Source: Nocardia ignorata NBRC 108230 (GTDB taxonomy: Bacteria; Actinomycetota; Actinomycetes; Mycobacteriales; Mycobacteriaceae). From it: a DNA stretch of 64,000 bases. Below are positions 35,649 to 43,915 of the stretch, piece after piece. Position numbers and translations under genes: made by a program. Within the stretch, counting starts at the first letter, position 1. Each line of letters starts with the position of its first letter. The notes under the pieces were generated by a model. The model saw only the letters and a program-made list of their open reading frames with translations, ran no database searches and was not told the DNA's origin. The stretch covers positions 1 to 64,000 of the forward strand of contig NZ_BDBI01000021.1 in assembly GCF_001612905.1 (NCBI RefSeq), given 5' to 3'.

Positions 35649-36233
35649 ATGACGACAAATACCGTGTTGGAGAGCCCATTTACCGCGCTTGCCAAGAAAA
35701 CCTGGCAAACAATTCTGGTCACCGGTCTTCTCGCGGTGGTCCTCGGCATCATCGTGCTCGTATGGCCCGGTCCGTCATTGCTCGTCGCGGGCGTGCTCTT
35801 CGGTATTTATATGGTTGCCAGCGGTATCTTCCAGCTGGTCGCCGCATTCACTCATCTGCCGAGTACGAGCCTGCGGGTGCTCTCGTTCATCAGCGGTGTG
35901 CTGTCGCTGATCATCGGTGTGTTCTGCTTCCGAGACGACCTCACCTCGATCGTGTTGCTCGGCTTGTGGATCGGCATCGGCTGGTTGTTCCGCGGCATCA
36001 CCGTGCTTTTCGCGGCGATCTCGGAACCGAGCATCCCGGGCCGCGGCTGGCAGATCTTCTACGGTGTGCTGAGCGCGATCGCCGGTGTGATCCTGATCGT
36101 CTGGCCGATCAGCTCCCTCGCCACGCTGGTTCTCGTCGTCGGTATCTTCCTGATCGTCATCGGCATCATGGAGGTCGTCACGGCGTTCGGGATGCGCAAG
36201 GACGCGCACCTGCTCGACCAGGCCACCCGCTAG
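35649..36233 (+). CDS. HdeD family membrane protein
   Basis: The 194-residue protein has six hydrophobic segments arranged as three repeats (VTGLLAVVLGIIVLVWPGPS, VLSFISGVLSLIIGVF, YGVLSAIAGVILIVWPISSL). That is the HdeD/DUF308 pattern of paired helices with a GI-x-V-x-x-P turn. HdeD is linked to acid resistance in E. coli; in actinobacteria the role is unknown. A hairpin terminator follows the stop. Confidence 0.88.
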   Translation: MTTNTVLESPFTALAKKTWQTILVTGLLAVVLGIIVLVWPGPSLLVAGVLFGIYMVASGIFQLVAAFTHLPSTSLRVLSFISGVLSLIIGVFCFRDDLTSIVLLGLWIGIGWLFRGITVLFAAISEPSIPGRGWQIFYGVLSAIAGVILIVWPISSLATLVLVVGIFLIVIGIMEVVTAFGMRKDAHLLDQATR

Positions 36234-36245
36234 CCGCATTCGTCC

Positions 36246-36279
36246 ACAATGGCCGGCGCCATCGGGTGCCGGCCATTGT
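36246..36279 (+). terminator. Hairpin terminator after the HdeD gene
   Basis: A perfect 12-bp stem, ACAATGGCCGGC (36246-36257) with its complement at 36268-36279, is followed by a short mixed T-containing tail. Confidence 0.7.
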
Positions 36280-36288
36280 CGTGTGAAC

Positions 36289-36294
36289 TACCCT
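36289..36294 (+). promoter_or_regulatory. TACCCT -10 hexamer before the small membrane protein
   Basis: TACCCT ends 8 nt before the ATG at 36303. It supports 36303 over an in-frame ATG at 36249 that lies inside the terminator hairpin. Confidence 0.45.
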
Positions 36295-36302
36295 CGGCAG
36301 TC

Positions 36303-36653
36303 ATGGAATTCGTTTACGACCTGGTGGTCGTCACCCATCTGCTCGGCATGGCCGCGGTGGTCGGTGGGTATGTCGCGTCGCGCCCGGTGGTCTCGGAACT
36401 GATGGTGTGGGGCGCCCGCGCCCAGCTCGTCACCGGCGTGATCCTCGCGGGTCTCGCCTCCGGCGTCGAATCGCTGGACAAGGAACCCGACACGACGAAA
36501 CTGGCCGTGAAACTCGTCATCTCGATCGCGGTGGCCGGGTTCGCCGAAGTCGGCCGGGCCGATGCCAAGCGCGGCAAGCAGGTCGGCTGGATGACCGATG
36601 CCGCGGGCGGACTCGCCATCGTCAACGTGCTGGTCGCCGTGCTCTGGAACTGA
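36303..36653 (+). CDS. Small conserved integral membrane protein
   Basis: The 116-residue protein has about four hydrophobic segments: FVYDLVVVTHLLGMAAVVGG, LVTGVILAGLASGV, LAVKLVISIAVAGFAEVG and GGLAIVNVLVAVLWN. The first helix has a conserved His. I recognise no named family. It is tandem to the HdeD gene but separated by a terminator, and it converges on the HugZ-like gene. Confidence 0.75.
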   Translation: MEFVYDLVVVTHLLGMAAVVGGYVASRPVVSELMVWGARAQLVTGVILAGLASGVESLDKEPDTTKLAVKLVISIAVAGFAEVGRADAKRGKQVGWMTDAAGGLAIVNVLVAVLWN

Positions 36654-36657
36654 CCGG

Positions 36658-37470
36658 TTACGAGACCTGACCGGCCATCGCCCGCGCCCGGCGCGTCAAC
36701 TCCACTGTCGCGGCTCGCAACTGACCGATCTCGGTGAGCGGTTCGGCATAGCCGACGCGGGTGCGGGCCACTCCGCGCGGTGTCTCGACCCGCAGTTCGA
36801 GACCGTAGCGGTCGGCCCGTTCGCAGCTCGCGGCCGTGGCATCGGGGAAGCCGCCGAGCTGGGTGGCCATGGCGAGCAGGGCGTCGGCGTGGTCGGCGTT
36901 GAGGTGGGTGATGCCGGGCGCCGCCTGCGGCATGATCGGGTCCGGTCGCGCGGCCAGGTACTGCGCGGCAGTCGCGGACTCCATCCGGCCGTAGCCGCCG
37001 ACCCAGCGCACTCGTTCGACCCGCAGCACCCACAGCGTGAAATCGCTGTAGTCGATGTAGTACTTGGCCGCGGGCACCGCGGCCAGGTGCGCGGCGCGGG
37101 CCGCCTCGGCCTCGGCACCAATCGGCCGCTCCACCACACCGGCCAGGGTGATGCGCGTGCCCGCCAGGGGATCGGCGGGCATGTCCGGCGTCACGATCGC
37201 GATGCTGGCGCGCGGATCGGCGGCCAGATTGCGTCCGTGCTCGGCCAGGTGCGACACGCTCAGCACGGGAGCGCCGTCGAGCAGCCCGTAGGTGATGAAC
37301 GACGCCCACGGCGCGCCGTCGGCGGTCAGGCTGGCCAGAGTGCCGGTATTGGACGCGGCCGCAATCGTTCTGGCCTCCTCGGCGGCGGACGGCCGCGCGT
37401 CGTTGGCCAGGGGAGCGGTGGGCAGCGGAATGGCCGGTGCGTCGCCGGGATCGCCGTGGTCGAGAGTCAT
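36658..37470 (-). CDS. HugZ-like FMN-binding split-barrel protein (DUF2470)
   Basis: The 270-residue protein has an N-terminal pyridoxamine-phosphate-oxidase-type split barrel (GTLASLTADGAPWASFITYG, PVLSVSHLAEHGRNLAADPR, RITLAGVVERP, YIDYSDFTLWVLRVERVRWV) and a C-terminal DUF2470 region (ITHLNADHADALLAMA). This is the layout of HugZ/HutZ heme-utilisation proteins, but a heme-degrading role in this organism is inference. The ATG at 37470 overlaps the lipase stop by 4 bases (ATGA), so the two genes are coupled. Confidence 0.85.
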   Translation of the reverse strand: MTLDHGDPGDAPAIPLPTAPLANDARPSAAEEARTIAAASNTGTLASLTADGAPWASFITYGLLDGAPVLSVSHLAEHGRNLAADPRASIAIVTPDMPADPLAGTRITLAGVVERPIGAEAEAARAAHLAAVPAAKYYIDYSDFTLWVLRVERVRWVGGYGRMESATAAQYLAARPDPIMPQAAPGITHLNADHADALLAMATQLGGFPDATAASCERADRYGLELRVETPRGVARTRVGYAEPLTEIGQLRAATVELTRRARAMAGQVS

Positions 37471-38723
37471 GACCCCAGCGTATCGAGCTGAACCGGATGG
37501 TGGGGCGTCCCCGACAACCATCCGTGCAGTGCGGTGTAGACGGCGTCGTGATTGAGCAGGCTGAAATGGTTGGCGCCCGGTACGTGCAACCCGTTGCCGC
37601 TGTCGAAACCGATGCGCCTGCTCCGCCCGAACCCGGAACCGCTGCCGCGCAACACCATCCCGTCGCCGACCACCATCCCGAGCGGATGCTTCGGACTGTG
37701 GGTGACGGTCGCGGTGACGAAGTAGTGGTCGGCACCGGCCAGCAGCGGTACCTCGCGCACCGCCTCGGCCCGCAGCGCGTCGACGTCCCGGTCGCGCCAG
37801 TCCTCGTCGACGAGGGAGCCCTGGCGCAGATCGCGGATACCCGCACTTCGCCTGCGCAGCAGGGTGCTCAGCGGGCGGGTCTCCGGCAGTCGGTCGAGCA
37901 CCGCGGCCGCGTAGTGCACGAACTGTTCGAGCGGGGCGCCCAGATGCGGCGAGCCGAGGCACACCACCTGTCGCACCGAACGCGCCCAGACGGCGTCGCT
38001 CTGCTCGGCCCGGTGGCAGGCGCTGCGCGCGACCAGCCCGCCCATGGAGTGCCCGATCAGGCAGATCTCGTGGACCGGGAGCGGCCACTGCTCGACCAGC
38101 CGGGTCAGCAGGGCGTCGAGTAGCGCGGCGTTCTCGGAGATGTGCAGGCCGGTGTTGTAGCGCACGAAGACCGGGGTGTAGCCGAGGTCGTCTTCGAGGC
38201 GTTCGCCGTAGGTCGGCCTGCCGCCCAGACGCCAGGCGTGTTCGGTCTCGACCAGCCCGTGCAGCAGGACGACGAGCTTCGTGGTCGGCACGGGAACGTG
38301 CGCGGCCAGTTGTTCGGCCGGGACCGGGGCTCCGTCGACACGAATGGTCATGGGGGAGGCGAGGATCGGTGCGTCGTCCTCGAGCGCGTCGCCGATCAGT
38401 CCCTGGACGGCCGCGAGGAAGCCCGCGCCCCAGACGGTGCGTGAGGGCGCGGGCAGGCCGGGCACCTGTACCGCGCTCGCCATCTCGCCGACGACGTAGC
38501 CGGTGCCGCCGACGACCGCGTACACGCTCTCGGTGATGGCGTCGTGCACGACCTTCACCGGGTCCGCAGCCGACCCGACACCCGCGCGCACGGCGGTGAA
38601 CACCCGATCGCTGATGGCGCGGTGGATGGCCGCGATCCCGTCGACCGCGCCGACGAACTCGTCGCCCGCCAGGCGGGCGAGCGCCTGGACTTCGGCCTGG
38701 GACTGGGGGAGTTGCTCGGTCAC
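37467..38723 (-). CDS. Alpha/beta hydrolase (esterase/lipase)
   Basis: The 418-residue hydrolase has a helical N-terminal domain of about 150 residues before the alpha/beta fold. The oxyanion strand is KLVVLLHGLVETEHAW, and the nucleophile elbow is LIGHSMGGLV with Ser226. A late Asp (about the LLAGADHYF strand) and the His in VPGANHFSLLNHDA complete the probable triad. Substrate is unknown. The GTG at 38723 fits a leaderless -10 just upstream. It is first in a two-gene operon with the HugZ-like gene. Confidence 0.85.
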   Translation of the reverse strand: MTEQLPQSQAEVQALARLAGDEFVGAVDGIAAIHRAISDRVFTAVRAGVGSAADPVKVVHDAITESVYAVVGGTGYVVGEMASAVQVPGLPAPSRTVWGAGFLAAVQGLIGDALEDDAPILASPMTIRVDGAPVPAEQLAAHVPVPTTKLVVLLHGLVETEHAWRLGGRPTYGERLEDDLGYTPVFVRYNTGLHISENAALLDALLTRLVEQWPLPVHEICLIGHSMGGLVARSACHRAEQSDAVWARSVRQVVCLGSPHLGAPLEQFVHYAAAVLDRLPETRPLSTLLRRRSAGIRDLRQGSLVDEDWRDRDVDALRAEAVREVPLLAGADHYFVTATVTHSPKHPLGMVVGDGMVLRGSGSGFGRSRRIGFDSGNGLHVPGANHFSLLNHDAVYTALHGWLSGTPHHPVQLDTLGS

Positions 38724-38730
38724 GCTTTTG

Positions 38731-38736
38731 AGAGTA
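38731..38736 (-). promoter_or_regulatory. TACTCT -10 hexamer before the lipase gene
   Basis: On the minus strand TACTCT ends 7 nt before the GTG at 38723, arguing against the longer frame that opens at 38822. Confidence 0.45.
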
Positions 38737-38891
38737 CAACTGTGCACTGAAACGCGGCGGATTCGGGGATGCTTCGGGAGATCTGACCGGACTCGTCGGT
38801 CGGGTTCCGTGCTCCAGCACAAGGCATTAGATCAGCGCGATATGCGCATCTAACTATATAAGCCTCGCTGGGACACCGAGGAAAAGAACGG

Positions 38892-38928
38892 GCAAGGACG
38901 GCGGGGTGAGGGGTTCCGCCGTCCTTGC
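38892..38928 (-). terminator. Hairpin terminator after the YdjM-like gene
   Basis: A perfect 13-bp stem (GCAAGGACGGCGG at 38892-38904, complement at 38916-38928) lies 4 bp downstream of the stop at 38933. Confidence 0.75.
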
Positions 38929-38932
38929 GCGA

Positions 38933-39649
38933 TCAACCCTGCTGGGTGATCGCGTACCAGAGCGCGCCCATCGTGCCGAGCACGAACAACGGTGAGATGA
39001 CCCAGGTCTCCACCCGGTTGCCGGTGCGGTCGATCAGCGGCACCCGGGTGCGCAGCGGGAACGGCCACAGCAGCCGGCAGCCGCGCTCGGTGAGACAGTC
39101 GCCGAGCAGGTGCGCGAGGCAGCCGAGGCCGACGCAGATCGGCAACCAGGCCGGCCGGTCGACGATCCAGTGGTCCACCGCGAAGGTGCCCGCGCTGGCC
39201 AGCACGATCACCGTGCCGTACGTGCGCACACTCTTGCCCGGCGGACACAGGTGCAACGACCGCACCGCCAGCGCGAGCAGGAAGAAGACCAGACTCAAGG
39301 TGAACGGCCTGCCGAGCCAGTGCTCACCGGCCCAGGTGGCGCCCACCGCACCCGCGACGAACAACAGCGAATGCGTGCCGTGCCGGTGCCCGCCCGACAC
39401 CCAGGAGATGAAGCGGCACAGGTGATGTGACACCGGCCCGAGCACGTGCGAGATGGTCCCGCTCGGGTGATCCGCGTCCGGTAGCAGGGCCGCGCCCGCG
39501 GTGAGGAAGGTGCCCATGATCAGCTCGGCGACGCCGAATCGTGTTGTCTCGCTGTCGAACAGGGGGAAGGCGGCGACGGTGAGCGGCAGCGCCGCGGCGG
39601 TCCCCGCCCAGGCCAGCGCCCCACTGGTCGCGTGTGAATGTCCTAGCAC
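38933..39649 (-). CDS. YdjM-like membrane-bound metal-dependent hydrolase
   Basis: The 238-residue protein belongs to the YdjM/DUF457 family of membrane proteins. It has the N-terminal MLGHSHATSGALAW, then GAALLPDADHPSGTISHVLG with the conserved Asp/His pair, SGGHRHGTHSLLFV with the central H-x-H-x-x-x-H, and HLLGDCLTERGCRLLWPF toward the end. About six membrane segments are visible. E. coli YdjM is SOS-regulated; no LexA box was recognised here. The biochemical substrate is unknown. Confidence 0.87.
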   Translation of the reverse strand: MLGHSHATSGALAWAGTAAALPLTVAAFPLFDSETTRFGVAELIMGTFLTAGAALLPDADHPSGTISHVLGPVSHHLCRFISWVSGGHRHGTHSLLFVAGAVGATWAGEHWLGRPFTLSLVFFLLALAVRSLHLCPPGKSVRTYGTVIVLASAGTFAVDHWIVDRPAWLPICVGLGCLAHLLGDCLTERGCRLLWPFPLRTRVPLIDRTGNRVETWVISPLFVLGTMGALWYAITQQG

Positions 39650-39797
39650 CCCGCAACGTTAGAGGACGTAAGGACCTGCTCGCATATGCCCAGGAGTGAA
39701 CCGGCAACGCCGACAGGCGATCTGACAATTCCGGCATTTCGCGCAATACTGTGCGCCGACACCGGTATCGAATTCCGGTCCTGAGTACGGGGGAAGA

Positions 39798-40298
39798 ATG
39801 CTTCACCGCCGCCTGTTCGCCGTGATCGCCATTGCTACCGCGCTCGCCACGAGCGCCTGCCTGGACGACACGAAGTCCGCACCGACCGGTCAGGGGTCCA
39901 CCTCGACCTCGAGCACCGTCGCCGCCCCGCTGCAGAACCGCCGGGCCGACAACGGCGCCGTCGTCCAGCAGAACGGCCTCAACGGGTCGGGGGAGCTGAA
40001 GATCGTCAACGGCAATTCCTCCGACTGCGCGATCGTCGTCACCAGCAGCGACCCGAAGTCGCCGCAGGCCACGATCTACGTGCAGGGCAACTCCAACGCC
40101 ACGCTGAGCGGCATCGCCGGCTCCTACTTCGTCTACATGAAGTACGGAACCGACTGGGACCAGGCCGCACTCGGCTTCACCCGGGATCAGGAATTCTCGA
40201 AGTTCGACGACGTGTTCGACGCCGACACCGAGTGGGAGATCACCCTGCAGCCCTCGATCGGCGGCAACGCCTCCACGAGCGACGTCCCCTCGTTCTGA
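39798..40298 (+). CDS. Hypothetical lipoprotein
   Basis: The 166-residue secreted protein has a lipoprotein signal (RR pair, hydrophobic core, LATSAC lipobox with Cys21). A Ser/Thr-rich linker leads to a beta-rich domain (ELKIVNGNSSDCAIVVTSSD, ATIYVQGNSNATLSGIAGSY) resembling small surface domains common in Nocardia. No enzymatic motif is seen. It would be a substrate of the Lgt-LspA-Lnt pathway, whose last enzyme is encoded at 10984. Confidence 0.78.
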   Translation: MLHRRLFAVIAIATALATSACLDDTKSAPTGQGSTSTSSTVAAPLQNRRADNGAVVQQNGLNGSGELKIVNGNSSDCAIVVTSSDPKSPQATIYVQGNSNATLSGIAGSYFVYMKYGTDWDQAALGFTRDQEFSKFDDVFDADTEWEITLQPSIGGNASTSDVPSF

Positions 40299-40410
40299 TC
40301 GAGCCCATCGCACAGCTCGCGTGATTGTGAACTGTGCCATGGTGCGCCCGGTGGACGGGCTCGTCGGCTACCCTGCCGGGAGTCCGTCCCCCGAACGAAG
40401 GTGATCCATA

Positions 40411-41451
40411 GTGACTTCCGTGGCCGAAGCCCCCGATATCGCGTCGAAGGTAGGGCACTACTACCGGGTGGACGACGTCTACGAGGTCGGCCGTGAGAAG
40501 GTGCGCGAATACGCCCGCGCGGTGCAGGATTTCCATCCCGCGCACTGGGAGGACGAGGCGGCCGCCGCGCTCGGGTACCAGGGTCTGGTCGCCCCGTTGA
40601 CGTTCGTCTCCATTCCCGCGATGGCGGCCAACCGGCACCTGTTCGAATCGGTGGTCGTCGGCTACGACATGTTCGTGCAGACCGAGCAGGTCTTCGAGCA
40701 GCACAAGCCGATCGTCGCCGGTGACCGCCTGACCGTGGACGTGGAGCTGTCCTCGGTGCGCCGCATCGCGGGCAAGGACCTCATCACCGTCACCAACACC
40801 TTCGCCGACGAATCCGGCGAGACCGTGCACATCATGCACACCACGGTCGTCGGCATCACCGGTGACGACGGGGTGGACCCCGAGATCACTCGTGCGGTGG
40901 AGAACGTGATGGTGCACGGGGTGAAGGTCTTCAGCCAGGACAAGGACGCCGCCGCGTCCGACGTCGAGACCCCGCGCCGCCCCGAGGGCGACATCCACCT
41001 GTCCGCCGCCGGGGCCGCCCGGGTGCCGAGCACCACGCTCGCCTTCGAGGACCTCAGTGTCGGCGACGAACTGCCGCTGCGCGACGCGCGCCTGTCGCGC
41101 GGCGATCTGGTGAACTACGCCGGTGTGTCCGGCGACAGCAACCCGATCCACTGGGACGAGCGCATCGCCCAGCTGGCGGGGCTGCCCGACATCATCGCCC
41201 ACGGCATGGTGACCATGGGCCTCGGTGCGGGCTTCCTGTCCGCCTGGTCGGGCGATCCGGGCGCGGTGACCCGCTACGGTGTCCGCCTGTCGAACTACAC
41301 GATCGTCGGCCGCGAGGGTGGGCAGGTCGAGTACACCGGCCGGGTGAAGTCCCTGGATCCGGTCGCCCGTACCGCGGTGATCGCGGTCGTCGCCAAGTCG
41401 GCCGGTCGCAAGATCTTCGGTCTGGCCACCGCCGACCTGCGTTTCCGCTGA
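40411..41451 (+). CDS. Fused (3R)-hydroxyacyl-ACP dehydratase subunits HadA/HadB
   Basis: The 346-residue enzyme dehydrates beta-hydroxyacyl intermediates in FAS-II, the pathway that builds meromycolate chains. It has two hot-dog domains. Residues about 10-150 are HadA-like (YARAVQDFHPAHWEDEAAAA, YQGLVAPLTFVSIPAM). Residues about 205-346 are HadB/MaoC-like with the catalytic motif YAGVSGDSNPIHWDERIAQL and AHGMVTMGLGA. In M. tuberculosis these are separate subunits (HadA, HadB); a single fused chain is known in some Corynebacteriales. The GTG at 40411 has AAGGTG 8 nt upstream. TACCCT at 40369-40374 is a possible -10. Confidence 0.9.
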   Translation: MTSVAEAPDIASKVGHYYRVDDVYEVGREKVREYARAVQDFHPAHWEDEAAAALGYQGLVAPLTFVSIPAMAANRHLFESVVVGYDMFVQTEQVFEQHKPIVAGDRLTVDVELSSVRRIAGKDLITVTNTFADESGETVHIMHTTVVGITGDDGVDPEITRAVENVMVHGVKVFSQDKDAAASDVETPRRPEGDIHLSAAGAARVPSTTLAFEDLSVGDELPLRDARLSRGDLVNYAGVSGDSNPIHWDERIAQLAGLPDIIAHGMVTMGLGAGFLSAWSGDPGAVTRYGVRLSNYTIVGREGGQVEYTGRVKSLDPVARTAVIAVVAKSAGRKIFGLATADLRFR

Positions 41452-41457
41452 TCGTCT

Positions 41458-41481
41458 CGCCGCGGTGACTTCACCGCGGCG
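41458..41481. terminator. Bidirectional hairpin between hadAB and the molybdopterin oxidoreductase
   Basis: Arms CGCCGCGGTGA (41458-41468) and its complement (41471-41481) are separated by 2 nt. The hairpin overlaps the stop codon of the converging oxidoreductase. Confidence 0.65.
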
Positions 41482-43657
41482 CCACGGCCACCTCGGACCC
41501 GGTTGCGCTGCCTGTCTTCTCGACCCGGCTGACCCGCACCCAGGTGTTGTTCACCGCCGACGTGCCCGAGAGCGGGTCGGTGCGGGCCGGGTCGTGCAGC
41601 AGGTTGACATTGGCACCTGGCAGGGCAGCGGCCACCTGCCAACCGACGCCGGGTTCTCGGTGGCCGTATCCGTGTGGCACGGCCACCACACCGGCCCGGA
41701 TGTCGGTGCTGATCTCCACCGGAACCTCGATGGCGCCGATCGGGGACTCGACGGTGGCCTGGTCGCCGTCGGCGAGGCCGCGGGCGGCGGCATCGTCGGG
41801 GTGCATCAGGACCGTGCAGCGGTCGCGGCCCTTGACCATCGACTCGATGTTGTGCAGCCAGGAGTTGTTGCTGCGCAGGTGCCGTCGGCCGATCAGTTGC
41901 AGGTCGTAATCAGTTGTGGGGGAGTCTGTTTCGTCGAGGGCCGTGCGGACCGCCGCGAGGAAATCGGCGGGTGCCAGGTGGACCGCCCGGTCGGGGGTGC
42001 CGATCAGTTCGGGTAGGCGCGGGCGCAACGGACCGAGGTCGACGCCGCCCGGTGTGTCGCGAATCTTGCCGAGCGTCAATCCTTTCCGGCCGCGCCGCAA
42101 GACCCCGTAGGGGCCTGCCGCCACCGCGGCCGCGGTCAGGCGCAGGGGGCTGAGCTGCTCGAAGACCGCGTCGAGGACCCGGCCGGTGAACCGGCGGGCG
42201 GGCAGTGGGGTCACCTCGGTGACGAGGCGGGCCAGGATCTGCCAGTCGTCCTTGCCGTCGGCGGGTGGGTCGAACACCTTCGCGTCGTAGCGGGCGTTGT
42301 TGCGCACGCTGAAGATGGGGAACAGCAGGTTCAGCTCCTCGCGTTCCAGCGCGGAGACGGGCGGCAGGATGAAGTCGGCGTGCCGGGTGGTCTCGGTGAT
42401 GTACATGTCGACGGCGACGAAGAAGTCGAGGGCGGCGAGGGCTTCGTCGAGCTTGCCCGCCTGCGGTGTCGAGAGCACCGGGTTGCCCGCGTAGGTGATC
42501 ATCGCCCGGATCCGGTCGTGGCCCGGCTCGAGGATGTCGTGTGCGAGCGCGGCGACGGGCAATTCGCTGCGGAAGGACCGGTAGGCGCCGGTGCGGTCGG
42601 TCCACGCGCCGTGGCCCACCCGCAGGTACTTGGCGTACCGCGCGCCGTCGACGACCGGCGTGGCGAACATCTGGCCGCCGGGCCGATCGAGATTGCCGGT
42701 GACGGCGTTGATCGTGTTCACCAGCCAGTGGGTGAGGGTGCCCGTGACCTGCTGGCAGACACCGATGCGCGCGTACAGCACCGCCGAGGGCGCGGCCGCG
42801 TGGTCGCGGGCGAGCTTGCGGATGGTGTCGGCGTCGACCCCGGCCGGACCGGCCATCCGCTCGGGCGTGGTGTCGGCGACCAAGGCGTTGAGTTCGTCCA
42901 TACCCACGCACTGCCCGCGCACCCGGCGTTCGTCGCACAATCCCTCGGTGAGCAGCACGTGCAGCATGCCGAGCAGCAGATAGACGTCACCGCCGGGCCG
43001 CACGGCGACGTGTTCGTCGGCCAGGCGGGCGGTTTCGGTGCGGCGCGGGTCGATCACGACCACCGTCCCACCCCGTTTGCGGACGTCCTTGATGCGCTGT
43101 TTGGCGCCGGGCATGGTGGTGATCGAGCCGTTCGACACCGCCGGATTGGCCCCGAGGACCACCAGCCGGTGCGTGCGATCGATATCGGCCACCGGCATCA
43201 GCACATTCGATCCGAACATCCGCCAGGCGGTGAATTCCTGCGGGAACTGGTCGATCGAGGACGCGGTGAAGAAGTTCCGGGTGAACAGGGCCGCCCGCAA
43301 CAACCCGCCGTAGAGCACCGACGAACTGTGCGCTGCCGGGTTACCCATGTACATGGCGATCGCGCTCGGGCCGTGCGTGGCGCGCACGGCCCGCAGTCTG
43401 ATGCCGATCTCGCGGAACGCCTCGTCCCAGGTCACCGGGACGAATCCGGAGGCGGTGCGCCGCATCGGGGTGCGCAATCGGTCGGGGTCGTGATGCAGGC
43501 CGCCCATGGCGGTGGCCTTGGGGCAGATGTAGCCCCGGGAGAGAACGTCGTCGGGATTGCCTTCGATCCGGGTGACGCGGTGATCCCGCACCGTCACCAG
43601 AATTCCGCAGTGTGCCTCGCACAGTGTGCATTGGCGCGCGATCGTCTTGCTGTCCAC
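41471..43657 (-). CDS. Molybdopterin-dependent oxidoreductase (formate dehydrogenase/nitrate reductase superfamily)
   Basis: The 728-residue protein is a bis-MGD molybdoenzyme catalytic subunit. The N-terminal 4Fe-4S cluster has Cys10, Cys13, Cys17 and Cys45 (CTLCEAHCG, then GYICPK). Molybdopterin-binding blocks follow (VVLGANPAVSN, VVVIDPRRTETARLADEHVA, ITYAGNPVLSTPQ), and the C-terminal MGD domain is at about 590-720 (VLMHPDDAAARGLADGD, VAVPHGYGHREPGVGW). No electron-transfer or membrane subunit is adjacent, and there is no Tat signal, so it is probably a cytoplasmic single-subunit enzyme of unknown substrate. The GTG at 43657 is chosen because homology begins there. Confidence 0.88.
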   Translation of the reverse strand: MDSKTIARQCTLCEAHCGILVTVRDHRVTRIEGNPDDVLSRGYICPKATAMGGLHHDPDRLRTPMRRTASGFVPVTWDEAFREIGIRLRAVRATHGPSAIAMYMGNPAAHSSSVLYGGLLRAALFTRNFFTASSIDQFPQEFTAWRMFGSNVLMPVADIDRTHRLVVLGANPAVSNGSITTMPGAKQRIKDVRKRGGTVVVIDPRRTETARLADEHVAVRPGGDVYLLLGMLHVLLTEGLCDERRVRGQCVGMDELNALVADTTPERMAGPAGVDADTIRKLARDHAAAPSAVLYARIGVCQQVTGTLTHWLVNTINAVTGNLDRPGGQMFATPVVDGARYAKYLRVGHGAWTDRTGAYRSFRSELPVAALAHDILEPGHDRIRAMITYAGNPVLSTPQAGKLDEALAALDFFVAVDMYITETTRHADFILPPVSALEREELNLLFPIFSVRNNARYDAKVFDPPADGKDDWQILARLVTEVTPLPARRFTGRVLDAVFEQLSPLRLTAAAVAAGPYGVLRRGRKGLTLGKIRDTPGGVDLGPLRPRLPELIGTPDRAVHLAPADFLAAVRTALDETDSPTTDYDLQLIGRRHLRSNNSWLHNIESMVKGRDRCTVLMHPDDAAARGLADGDQATVESPIGAIEVPVEISTDIRAGVVAVPHGYGHREPGVGWQVAAALPGANVNLLHDPARTDPLSGTSAVNNTWVRVSRVEKTGSATGSEVAVAPR

Positions 43658-43822
43658 AGCTTTTCCCGCCTTCCGCAGAACCGCCTGGTCCCACGCTAAC
43701 CGGTTCGAGCGGTCCGCAGATCCGACTACGGTCGGAAATCCGCGACCTAACGTGCACGATCCGTGCGGCGTGAGATCGAGAGGTGAATCGGAGAGCGGCT
43801 GGCGCTCAGGGAGGCGGAAAGA

Positions 43823-43843
43823 GACGAGACGTTGCGTCTTGAC
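43823..43843. promoter_or_regulatory. Upstream copy of the GAGACG/CGTCTC operator (imperfect)
   Basis: A 21-bp inverted repeat with arms GACGAGACG and CGTCTTGAC matches the perfect palindrome at 43879-43899 at 16 of 21 positions. Its right end contains TTGACA (43839-43844), a possible -35 for the SDR gene. Confidence 0.5.
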
Positions 43844-43878
43844 AGCGTGGCCGACTGTTGGCATGGTGTAATCCGTGA

Positions 43879-43899
43879 GTCGAGACGGACCGTCTCGAC
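43879..43899. promoter_or_regulatory. Perfect 21-bp palindrome before the SDR gene, likely operator
   Basis: The arms GTCGAGACGG and CCGTCTCGAC flank one central base. The site ends 16 bp before the SDR ATG and is centred 56 bp from the imperfect copy. The form is typical of TetR-family operators; no regulator gene is adjacent. Confidence 0.65.
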
Positions 43900-43915
43900 T
43901 GGATAGGAGAGTGAC

